Shown here one piece after another: positions 1-7,234 of a stretch of DNA of 44,658 bases. Source of the stretch: Planctomycetes bacterium ADurb.Bin069 (GTDB lineage: Bacteria; Planctomycetota; UBA8108; UBA8890; UBA8898); NCBI GenBank assembly GCA_002070955.1, contig MWEK01000035.1:1-44658 (forward strand), read 5' to 3'. Every line of letters starts with the position of its first letter. The first letter of the stretch is position 1. Under the pieces are notes generated by a model that saw only the letters and a program-made list of their open reading frames with translations, did not search any database and was not told the DNA's origin. The position numbers were made by a program, and so were the translations under genes.

Positions 1-141
1 CCCCCGCCCCGATGTGTCGGCGGGCCGCGGAGCATCCTATACTTGGAGAGCGCGGCCGGACCGCCGCGCCCGCGGCGGGCGGGTCCCGTGTTTCCGCCGC
101 CGCGCTCGAATCCTTCGATCCGCCTGGAGAGGACTTTGCGC

Positions 142-1692
142 ATGCAACGCCGCACGCACGCCGCTTTCGCCGCCGCGCTCGTCCTGTGCGCCGCCCGCGC
201 CGATGACGGAACCGCGGGCCCCAAGCGCCGCGAAATCAGCATTCTCTACAACGTCAACAACGGGGGATACGTCGAGCCCTGCGGCTGACCGAAGAAGCAG
301 ATCAAACTGGGCAGTTTGTCCAGACGCACGACGGTGATCAAGCAGCTCAAGGCCTCGGGCGCCCAATTTCTCCTCGTTGACGGCGGCAACGCGCTCTTCG
401 GCGCGACGCCCTGGAATCCCCGCGACCCGCGGGTCGGCCAGTTGATGGAGAAGGCCAAGGTCATTATCGCGAGCTACAACCGCATGGGATACCACGCCTT
501 GGCCGTCGGGGTGGGCGAGATCGGCATGGGGGTGGAGCACCTGAAGGAGTTGGAGAAGCTCATGGAGTTTCCGCTCCTGTGCGCCAACCTCGTCGATTCC
601 GCCTCCGGCGCCCCCGTTTTCAAGCCCTCCGCCGTGGTCACGGTCGGCGGGGTCAAGGTGGGGCTTTTCGGCGTCCTCATGTCCACGATCAACGCGACCT
701 ACCTGGAACGCGTGGCGCCGGGCGCGGTGCTGGAAAACAGCGTCGCCGCGGCGAAGAAGGCCGCCGCGGAACTCAGGCCGCGGGTCGATCTCGTGGTCGG
801 GCTGTGCCACGCGAACGACGACGAGAACCGGACCCTGCTGGCGGAATGCGCCGCCATCGACGCGGTCGTCGATCCGTACTGCTTCAGCGGGGCGTCCCGG
901 GTGTGGATTCCCGATGACGGCGATCTGGAGTGGGTGAACGGCAGGGCGCTGCTCCGCGGAGACGGCCAGGGGGCGCGGCTGGGGCGCTTCGACGTGTGCC
1001 TGGGCGCGGGCGCGCCTTTCGTGCCCTGGGACCGCTACCAAGCGGCGTACGAGAAGAAGGCGCAGGGCGGGACCCTCGCGCCGGACGAGGCGGCGACGCT
1101 CGCGGACGGCGAGCGCCGGCACCTGGGCGGCCTCACCACGATACCGATTTACCCGCACTTCGCCGAGGCGCCGGAGATCAAGGCGATGGTGGAGCGCTTC
1201 CGGGCCTCGACGCGGTTCGTGACGGGCGACGTCGAGAAGGAGCAGGCGCTGGCGCGCGAACGCTTCTTGACGGCGGAAGCGTGCAAGCCCTGCCACCAGG
1301 AGAACTACGCCGCCTGGCGGAAGACCGCCCACGGCCGGGCCTATGCGACGCTCCAGAAGACGGGCGACGAGTTCCGCTACGACTGCCTGCCGTGCCACAG
1401 CGTGGGTTACGGCGAGGCTTTCCTCGATGCCCACAAGGTCGGGCCCTACAAGGATGTCCAGTGCGAGAGCTGCCACGGCACGAACCCGGAGCACGGGCGC
1501 GAGCCGGAGAAGCACCGCTGGCCGGCGGTCACGGAAGGCAACTGCCTGGTGTGCCACAACCCGGAGCACCTCGGCATGCCCTTCGACTTCGGCGCCAAGG
1601 TGCACGAAGCGCCGTGCTGCCGGGTGCCGCCTGGGTTCGGAAAGATTGCGCCCTCCCCGGAGAAAGGCGCGGCGCCGGGCGGGCGGCCCTAG
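142..1692 (+). CDS. Exported tetrahaem cytochrome with metallophosphatase-like domain, candidate selenoprotein (TGA at codon 49)
   Basis: Read from ATG 142 (GGAGAGG 9 nt upstream) with the TGA at 286-288 decoded, this gives 516 residues. Residues 1-20 form a signal peptide (RR, hydrophobic stretch, ARA/DD). A 5'-nucleotidase/metallophosphatase-like domain follows (about 30-330; DGGN, NRMGYHALAVG, GLCHANDDEN). Four haem-binding CxxCH motifs lie at about 381, 415, 441 and 468, as in cytochrome c554-type proteins. The likely role is periplasmic electron transfer; the substrate is unknown. The motif around the TGA reads YVEPCG-TGA-PKKQ, and relatives that I recall have EPCGC there, so the TGA replaces a cysteine. 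The frame is identical before and after it, and without decoding both the signal peptide and the motif would be lost. Alternatives are a TGC-to-TGA sequencing error or a recent nonsense mutation with restart at ATG 316. The gene overlaps the convergent NifU-like gene: both stop codons share the CTAG at 1689-1692. Confidence 0.8.
286..318 (+). promoter_or_regulatory. Candidate bacterial SECIS element downstream of in-frame TGA
   Basis: The TGA occupies 286-288. Bases 303-308 (CAAACT) pair perfectly with 313-318 (AGTTTG) around the loop GGGC at 309-312; a seventh G-C pair could form inside the loop. Twenty bases separate the TGA from the loop, and the loop begins with G. As I recall the published bacterial SECIS consensus, it wants a short stem, a loop with an early G and a spacing of about 16-37 nt; this fits. 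The hairpin is built from AAA, AGT, TTG and nearby AGA codons, which are unusual for this GC-rich gene. It also encodes Ser where the family more often has Gly (GGLxRR-type motif). That hints at selection on the RNA. Functional status is inferred. Confidence 0.55.
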
Positions 1693-1916
1693 ACCGACTC
1701 CACGCGCGTCACCTCGGGCACTTCCTGCCGCAGGCGGGCCTCGACCACGTTCTTGAGGGTGTGCGCCGCCATCGGGCAGCCGCCGCACGCGCCGCTCAGC
1801 TTGACGCGGACGACGTTGTCCGGTTCGAGCGCGACGAACTCCACGTTGCCGCCGTGGCCGCGGATAAGCGCGGCGATCCGTCCGAGCGCGTTCTTGATCT
1901 TGAGTTCGATTTCCAT
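1689..1916 (-). CDS. NifU-like C-terminal domain Fe-S scaffold protein
   Basis: This 75-residue protein is the stand-alone NifU C-terminal (Nfu-type) domain. Family members carry or deliver Fe-S clusters to apo-proteins in the cytoplasm. The hallmark CxxC motif is present as ACGGCP (Cys44, Cys47), preceded by the usual N-terminal helix (MEIELKIKNALGRI) and GGNVEFVAL strand. The chosen ATG has AAAGGAA upstream; a longer in-frame start would run into the neighbouring rrf2-type gene and adds no conserved sequence. It lies 11 bp after the Rrf2-family regulator on the same strand, so the pair is probably one transcript, a common pairing of Fe-S-sensing regulator with Fe-S assembly factor. Confidence 0.9.
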   Translation of the reverse strand: MEIELKIKNALGRIAALIRGHGGNVEFVALEPDNVVRVKLSGACGGCPMAAHTLKNVVEARLRQEVPEVTRVESV

Positions 1917-1927
1917 GCGGGTTCCTT

Positions 1928-2383
1928 TCATTCCGCCGCGCGCGCCGCCGGCGCTTTGCGTGCCTTTGCCTCGCGTTTGGCGCTCTTTCTGGCCAGCGCG
2001 GCCAGGGTCGTCCCGCGCAGCGTGGCGCGCATGGACGCCGTCATTTCGCGCCACAGGTCGCGCGCCACGCAGTCGCGCGCGCGGCCGCAGACTCCCGGGT
2101 TGTCCACGCAGTCAACCAGCATGAGGGGGCCGTCCAGCGCGGCCGCGATCATCTCCATGGTGATCTCCTCGGCGGGGCGCGCCAGGAGATACCCGCCCTT
2201 GGCTCCGCGCACGCTGCGCAGGAGTCCGGCGCTCTTCAGCGCCGCGAGCAGGCTCTCCAGGTACTTCTTGGAGAGATCCTCGCGCTCCGCGATGGACTTG
2301 ACGAGCACGGGCCGTCCGCTCTGATAGAGGGCGAGATCGAGCATCGCCCGGACGCCGTACCTGACCTTGGTGGAGAGTTTCAT
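1928..2383 (-). CDS. Rrf2/IscR-family transcriptional regulator
   Basis: This 151-residue Rrf2-family protein starts with MKLSTKVRYGVRAMLDLA, typical of the winged-helix DNA-binding domain (residues 1-65; the segment DLSKKYLESLLAALKSAG holds the recognition helix). Three cysteines (92, 99, 105) in CVDNPGVC-GRARDC match the cluster-binding loop of Fe-S-containing Rrf2 regulators. The spacing is C-x6-C-x5-C, one residue longer in the first gap than E. coli IscR. It probably senses Fe-S, redox or NO status and controls its own operon with the NifU-like gene. The C-terminal tail is rich in Ala/Lys/Arg and is not conserved. The promoter region carries a dyad that may be its operator. Confidence 0.92.
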   Translation of the reverse strand: MKLSTKVRYGVRAMLDLALYQSGRPVLVKSIAEREDLSKKYLESLLAALKSAGLLRSVRGAKGGYLLARPAEEITMEMIAAALDGPLMLVDCVDNPGVCGRARDCVARDLWREMTASMRATLRGTTLAALARKSAKREAKARKAPAARAAE

Positions 2384-2428
2384 ACGCCGCCTCTACGGTC
2401 TCGCCCGCGTGCGGGACCAGGACTGCTC

Positions 2429-2478
2429 TCTTAGATCCGATTGTCTATAAGAATACTGTGCTTGAGCCCCGCCGTCAA
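2429..2478 (-). promoter_or_regulatory. Promoter and candidate Rrf2 operator of the rrf2-nifU-like operon
   Basis: On the minus strand, TTGACG (2473-2478) and TATTCT (2450-2455) are spaced by exactly 17 bp, a good sigma70-type promoter about 70 bp before the Rrf2 start. An inverted repeat TCTTA-N14-TAAGA (2429-2452) overlaps the -10 box and start region, placed where a repressor would act. The -35 box overlaps the stop codon of the upstream larE-like gene. The promoter match is seen directly; the operator role is inferred. Confidence 0.5.
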
Positions 2479-3317
2479 GGGCGGATCCTCGGTTTCTTCC
2501 CGATCATGTAATCGAGGCTGCCGGTGCGGTAACCCGCCAGGTCCAGGGTGGTGTACAAGTACCCGAGGCGCGCCAGGCGCCGGGCGATGCGCGTGAAGCA
2601 GGCCGGGCGCACCGCGCCGGGCGGCGCCTCGATGCGCGCCAAGTACGTTTCGGGGCCGATGGCGTGGGTCCGCACCCTGACCTGCGTCAGGCCGAGGCGC
2701 GCGAGATAGCGCTCCGCCGCTTCGATCATGGCGAGCTTCGCCGGCGAAAGAGGCTCGCCGTAGGGGCAACGGGAGGCCAGGCACGCCGCCGCGGGGCGCG
2801 ACCAGCCGGGCAGGCCGCGCCGGCGCGAAGCGGCCCGAATGTCGGCCTTGGCGAAGCCCGCCTCCTTGAGCGGCGAGCGGATGGCGAGCTCGGCGGCGGC
2901 GCGCAGGCCCGGCCGGAAGTCGTCCTCATCCTCCGCGTTGGTGCCGTCGCACACGTGCGCGAACCCCCGCGCCGCGGCGAGTTCCTTGATGGCGGCGAAG
3001 CGGATGCGCTTGCAGATATAGCAGCGCTCGGGCGGGTTGCGGCGGAACTCCGGGTCCTCGAACTCGGCGGTGCGGACGACCAGATGCGGCGCTCGGAGCC
3101 GCCGCGCCGCCCGCGCCGCGAAGGCCAGCTCCGCGCGGGTCGAGGTGGGGGACTGCGCCGTCACCGCGAGCACGTTCGCCCGGCCGAGGGTCGCGACGGC
3201 CGCCCCCAGAAGCAGCGTCGAGTCGACGCCGCCCGAGTAGGCGATGGCGACGCGCCCGAGCTTCGCGAGAATCGCCGCGAGGCGGGCCTCCTTGCCCCGT
3301 GTCGCCGGTTTCGTCAC
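2475..3317 (-). CDS. larE: LarE-type ATP-dependent sulfurtransferase
   Basis: This is a 280-residue PP-loop ATPase of the LarE family. LarE adenylates the carboxylates of the pyridinium dicarboxylate precursor and installs sulfur during synthesis of the nickel-pincer nucleotide cofactor of lactate racemase. The PP-loop SGGVDS is at residues 28-33. ERCYICKR and AACLASRCPYG follow; the cysteines there resemble the LarE subgroup that binds a [4Fe-4S] cluster rather than sacrificing its own Cys sulfur (family knowledge; subgroup is inference). The GTG at 3317 is chosen because GGAAGG lies five bases before it; an in-frame ATG at 3377 would add a Gly/Arg-rich leader. No larA, larB or larC is in the window, so the role could be another sulfur transfer. 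Confidence 0.85.
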   Translation of the reverse strand: MTKPATRGKEARLAAILAKLGRVAIAYSGGVDSTLLLGAAVATLGRANVLAVTAQSPTSTRAELAFAARAARRLRAPHLVVRTAEFEDPEFRRNPPERCYICKRIRFAAIKELAAARGFAHVCDGTNAEDEDDFRPGLRAAAELAIRSPLKEAGFAKADIRAASRRRGLPGWSRPAAACLASRCPYGEPLSPAKLAMIEAAERYLARLGLTQVRVRTHAIGPETYLARIEAPPGAVRPACFTRIARRLARLGYLYTTLDLAGYRTGSLDYMIGKKPRIRP

Positions 3318-3386
3318 CGCCACCTTCCTTCCCCGGGCCCCGCGGGCAACTATAGGGTTTCGGCCGCGGCGCCGCAACGCGGGCGC

Positions 3387-3647
3387 TCACGGCGGCGGGC
3401 CGGAAGCGGCGCCGCCCCAGGACCAGCAGCCTCGGCCGCGGTCGTACCTGAGCAGGTGGACCGCGCCGTCCGCGGTCCGCACCTTGAAGCAATCGAGGAC
3501 CGGCGCCGCGGGGTCCGAGCCGCCCTGGCGCCAGCGCTCGAGGATCGCTTCGATCCGGAAGACGGCGCCGCCCGCGAAGAAGCGCCGCGGCGTTTCCTCG
3601 CCGCGGTAGCCCGCGTAGGCCTCGACCCGGACGGGAACGAACTGCAT
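3387..3647 (-). CDS. Small hypothetical protein, DUF6504-like
   Basis: This 86-residue protein begins MQFVPVRVEAYAGYRGEETP. It contains a pattern of an R/F-x-I-E/V stretch (FRIEAILERWRQGG), then FKVRTADGAVHLLRYDR and CWSW. The layout resembles small bacterial proteins of the DUF6504 type, whose function is unknown. That assignment rests on pattern memory only. It follows trpS on the same strand with a gap of 41 bp and may be co-transcribed with it. No signal peptide or membrane segment is visible. Confidence 0.6.
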   Translation of the reverse strand: MQFVPVRVEAYAGYRGEETPRRFFAGGAVFRIEAILERWRQGGSDPAAPVLDCFKVRTADGAVHLLRYDRGRGCWSWGGAASGPPP

Positions 3648-3688
3648 GGCGTCACCACGCCGCGGCGCGCGGCCTCGCGGGCGGACCG

Positions 3689-4687
3689 TCAGCGGCGCGG
3701 GACGATGCCCATCGCCGCGCGCGTCTCGGCGATGGTGCCCGCCGCGATTTCCCGGCAGCGCCGCGCGCCCTGATCCAGCGCGTCGAGCACGTAGCCGCGC
3801 CGCCCCCTGATCGCGTCCGCCCGCTCGCGGATGGGATCCAGCGCCGCCCGCAGGTGCTTGAGTAGAATTTTCTTGCAGTCGATGCACCCGATGCCCGCCG
3901 TGCGGCAGCCCTCGTCGACGAACTCCAGGTCCGGCGAGGGTGTGAAGAAGCGGTGATAGCTCATGAAGACGTTGCACTTCTGCGGGTCGCCCTTGTCCGT
4001 GCGGCGCACCCGCGCGGGATCGGTCTTGGCGGGCCTGAGCTTCTCCCAGATCCGCTCGGGGGTCTCGGTCAGGCCGATATGGTTGCCCAGCGACTTGCTC
4101 ATCTTGCGCTCGCCGTCCAGGCCCAAGACGCGCTTGGCCTCCGAGAGCAGCGTCTCGGGCTCGGGGAAGACGGCGCCGAAACGGCGGTTGAAGTTGCGGG
4201 CGATGGCGCGGGTGAGCTCCAGGTGCTGAGCTTGGTCCTCGCCCACGGGCACGCCGTGGGCCTTGTAGATCAGGATGTCGGCGGCCTGGAGGATGGGATA
4301 GCACAGCAGCCCGCTGGCCACCGACCGGCCCTGGGCGAAGTCCTTGGCCTTGTCCTTGTACTGCGTCATCCGGAAGAGATCGCCGATGGGCGTGACCGTC
4401 CCGAGGAGCCACTCCAGTTCCACGTGCTCCGGCACATCGGATTGGACGAACACCGTGCAGCGCTCGGGCACGAGGCCCGAGGCGATGTACGCCACCGCGG
4501 CCTCGTAGACCCGCCGCGGCAGCTCCTTTTCGTCGTAGGGCGCCGTGATCGCGTGGTAGTCCACGATGCAGAAAATGCAATCGTAGTCGTCGAGCAGCCG
4601 GAGCCAGTTCTGAATTGCGCCCAGGTAGTTGCCGATGTGCAACTCGCCGCTGGGCTGAATCCCGCTGAAGATGACCTTCTTCGCCAT
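3689..4687 (-). CDS. trpS: Tryptophanyl-tRNA synthetase
   Basis: This 332-residue class I aminoacyl-tRNA synthetase charges tRNA-Trp. Both signature motifs are intact: HIGN at residues 17-20 and KMSKS at about 195-199. Other TrpS landmarks are FSGIQPSG at the N-terminus, DYHAIT, GEDQAQHLELTR, and ECRTAGIGC-like EGCRTAGIGCIDCKK near the C-terminus. Length is normal for bacterial TrpS. The ATG at 4687 gives the expected MAKKVIFSGIQPSG start; the open frame continues upstream but without conserved sequence. No tRNA-like or T-box structure is evident in the 210 bp between it and the divergent GHMP kinase. Confidence 0.97.
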   Translation of the reverse strand: MAKKVIFSGIQPSGELHIGNYLGAIQNWLRLLDDYDCIFCIVDYHAITAPYDEKELPRRVYEAAVAYIASGLVPERCTVFVQSDVPEHVELEWLLGTVTPIGDLFRMTQYKDKAKDFAQGRSVASGLLCYPILQAADILIYKAHGVPVGEDQAQHLELTRAIARNFNRRFGAVFPEPETLLSEAKRVLGLDGERKMSKSLGNHIGLTETPERIWEKLRPAKTDPARVRRTDKGDPQKCNVFMSYHRFFTPSPDLEFVDEGCRTAGIGCIDCKKILLKHLRAALDPIRERADAIRGRRGYVLDALDQGARRCREIAAGTIAETRAAMGIVPRR

Positions 4688-4897
4688 GGTTTGCGCTCCG
4701 GGTGAACCTACGATTATGGGAATCGCGCGGGACGGGGTCAAGACCGGCGCCGCGCCGCCCGGCGGTCCGCGGTCTCCGCGGCGTTCGTTGCTCGGCGCGG
4801 CGCGTTCTTGTTGCCGGGGGCGCCGCGCGCGGGGTAGGATGCGGGTTCCGCGGCGGCCGCGCGGGGCCGCCGGAAGAACCCACGGAGGGAAGGACGC

Positions 4898-6130
4898 ATG
4901 CAGCCGGACAGGCAGGCGGTCGAGAAGTTGCAGGCGCTCGCGGCGGAGCGCGGCATGGACATTCGGGGCGGGCGCATCCGCAGGACGTCGTCGCGGTTCT
5001 GCCTCGGCGTGGAGCACGGCGATTACAACGGCACCGAGCTTTTCGGCGTCGGGACGGATCGCTTCATCTGGCTGGCCTACAAGCCGGCGGCCCGGCCGAC
5101 GGCGCGCCTCGTGAGCGCGAACTTCCCGGTGGACGGCGTGATCGAATTCACGCCGGGCCGGGTTCCCGCGCCCGCCACGGTGCGCGATTCCTGGGCGCGG
5201 TTTCCCTACGGCGTCGACTATATCCTGCGGCGCGAGGGCTTCGCCTTCCGGAAGGGCTTCGACGCGGTCCTCTACGGCAACATTCCCGGCGGCGGGATGT
5301 CGCGCTCGGCCTCGCTGACCCTCAACCTCATCCTGACCATGCTCGAGGTGAACGGCATGCGGTGCGAAGACCGCATGAAGATCGTCGACATGGCCCAGGC
5401 GGTGGAGAACGACTACATCGGCTCGCCCTGCGGCAAGCTCGATCAGATCATGATCCTCTTCGCCAAGGAGGGCATGGGCACGCACTACGTTCCCGCCACG
5501 CGGGCGATCAATTACGTGCCGCTCGGGAAGGGCGCGGCGGACTTCCGCATCGTGGGGTTGGACACGGGCACGGAGCGGCCGGGTCTGGAGAAGTCGACCT
5601 ACAAGGTCCGCCGGGCGGAGTGCGAACAGCTTGCCGCCATGGCGGTCGAGGCCGGCTTCGGGATCGCATGCCTGGCCGATGTGCGCGATCAAGAGCTGTA
5701 CGACCGCATCGTCGCCAAGTTCCGAGGGACGCATCCCGATCTCTGCGACCGTCTGGCGTACATCTTCGGGGCGCAGCGGCGTTTCTACGCCATGCTGGAG
5801 GCCTGGAAGGCCGGCGCGATCGAGACCGTGGGGAGGCTTTTCCGGGAGGACGGCATCGGGTTGCGCGACCAGTACAAGATCTCGGGGCCTGAGCTGGAGT
5901 CGATGTGCGACATCGCCCGGACGGTGCCGGGGGTGCTCGGCGAGCGCATGCTCGGCGGCGGCGACAAGGGCGCCGCGGGCGCGCTGGTTCTGGACGGGGC
6001 CGTCGAGGCCCTCAAGGCGGCGGTGGACCTCGCCTATCGGCGCAGCCGGCCCGCCTACGCCGGGAAACACGCCGTTCACGTCTGCAAGGTGGTCGACGGC
6101 GCGGCGGTACTGGACGGGCTGCTGGGGTAG
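4898..6130 (+). CDS. Galactokinase-like GHMP kinase
   Basis: This 410-residue protein follows the galactokinase plan. EHGDYNG (about residue 44) corresponds to the sugar-binding EHTDYN motif. GNIPGGGMSRSAS (about 127-139) is the ATP-binding GHMP motif 2. ENDYIGSPCGKLDQ matches the ExxFxGxxCGxMDQ region with the catalytic Asp. The C-terminal motif 3, normally MTGAGFGGC-like, reads MLGGGDKGAAGALV, which is altered. It probably phosphorylates galactose or a related sugar or amino sugar in the cytoplasm; the divergent motifs make the exact substrate uncertain. The ATG is preceded by GGAGGGAAGG. It has no sugar-pathway neighbours, so context does not help. Confidence 0.85.
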   Translation: MQPDRQAVEKLQALAAERGMDIRGGRIRRTSSRFCLGVEHGDYNGTELFGVGTDRFIWLAYKPAARPTARLVSANFPVDGVIEFTPGRVPAPATVRDSWARFPYGVDYILRREGFAFRKGFDAVLYGNIPGGGMSRSASLTLNLILTMLEVNGMRCEDRMKIVDMAQAVENDYIGSPCGKLDQIMILFAKEGMGTHYVPATRAINYVPLGKGAADFRIVGLDTGTERPGLEKSTYKVRRAECEQLAAMAVEAGFGIACLADVRDQELYDRIVAKFRGTHPDLCDRLAYIFGAQRRFYAMLEAWKAGAIETVGRLFREDGIGLRDQYKISGPELESMCDIARTVPGVLGERMLGGGDKGAAGALVLDGAVEALKAAVDLAYRRSRPAYAGKHAVHVCKVVDGAAVLDGLLG

Positions 6131-6348
6131 CGCGGCCTTCGTTCCCGGGGGAGACGCCGGGCTACGTCAAGGCGGCCGCTTCCTTGTTGACACGGCCGGG
6201 GCGGAGTCATAGTATGAAATGGCCCGCGGGCTTTCGCGCGCGCAGGACAAAGCAACGCTGCCGCGCCCCGCGCGACAAGGCGGAGTCCGGGACGTCTTCT
6301 GGGACGCGCGCGGGCGCCGAGAGCGCCGTCGAGGCGGAGAGGTTTCCA

Positions 6349-7167
6349 ATGGGCAGATCCGCGAACACATTTGCGTTTGTCTTGGTATTCGTGTTGCTCG
6401 CCCTCGTGATCTATTTCGTCTACCAGGCGGCGACCGGCACGAGCGGTGTGGCGCCTGAGGACCAGGCGGGGTCGCTCCCGGCGCCGGGCACGGAAGGCAA
6501 GGCGGATCCGGATCGCTTCACGACGGGCACGGCGCTCGCGCCCGGCGAGGCGCGGGAGGATAAGGATCTCGCGCTGCCGCCCGTGCCGGTGGTGGATTTG
6601 CCTTCTGAGCCGCCGCAGGACCCGATCGTTATCGCCGAGGAGCAGCCGGATCCCCTACCCGCGCAGTCCATCGACGGAGAGCCGCCGTCCGAGTCGGCGC
6701 TGGAGCCCTCGGCGCCGTCGCCCATCGTGAGCAGGACCGAGGAGCCGTTGCCCGGCGAGAGCGCTTACACGACCCAAACCGGCGACACGCCCTGGTTTCT
6801 CGCGGTGGTGCTCCTCGGCGACGGCAGGCGCTGGCCCGACATCGTCGCGGCCAACCCCGGCCTCGCCGTGGACGGCCGCTCACCCGACAAGGAGACGGCC
6901 CTGCCGGCCGGCCTGCGGGTCAAGGCACCCAGGGACGACGCGTCGAAGGAGGAGACGCCCGTGGCGCCCGGCTCGCGCGTCGAGTACGAGGTTCAAGCGG
7001 GCGAGACGCTGAGCGGCCTCATGCAGCGCTTCTACGGCGAGGCGTCCATCGCGATTCAGAGGGAGATCCTGGCGGCGAACCCCGACCTGGACCCCGATCT
7101 GCTGCGCGCCCATTCCAAGATCGCGCTGCCCGCGATCCCGGGCAAAGGGCCGAAAGGCGGCGCGTGA
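6349..7167 (+). CDS. Membrane-anchored LysM-domain protein
   Basis: This 272-residue protein has an N-terminal membrane segment (residues about 7-27, FAFVLVFVLLALVIYFVY) and a long acidic Pro-rich linker (30-130). Two LysM-like modules follow at the C-terminus: a degenerate one beginning YTTQTGDTPWFLAVVLLGD and a better one beginning YEVQAGETLSGLMQRFYG. LysM modules bind peptidoglycan or related GlcNAc polymers, so the protein probably tethers the envelope or acts as a cell-wall-associated scaffold. ATG 6349 is preceded by GGAGAGG; the frame is open further upstream but that part is low-complexity Arg-rich. It is a monocistronic-looking gene between the GHMP kinase and convergent folC. Confidence 0.85.
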   Translation: MGRSANTFAFVLVFVLLALVIYFVYQAATGTSGVAPEDQAGSLPAPGTEGKADPDRFTTGTALAPGEAREDKDLALPPVPVVDLPSEPPQDPIVIAEEQPDPLPAQSIDGEPPSESALEPSAPSPIVSRTEEPLPGESAYTTQTGDTPWFLAVVLLGDGRRWPDIVAANPGLAVDGRSPDKETALPAGLRVKAPRDDASKEETPVAPGSRVEYEVQAGETLSGLMQRFYGEASIAIQREILAANPDLDPDLLRAHSKIALPAIPGKGPKGGA

Positions 7168-7234
7168 CCGCCGGCACGCCGGCGGCCGCAAGGACGCGAA
7201 TGGGAACGGCGGGGGATCTGACGCGCGCGGCGCG

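Noticed and set aside
316..1692. Cytochrome gene starting at ATG 316 after the TGA
   Set aside because: That start lacks a ribosome site and would remove the signal peptide needed to attach haem outside the cytoplasm, and would discard the conserved EPCG motif in the same frame. It remains the fallback if the TGA is a true stop.
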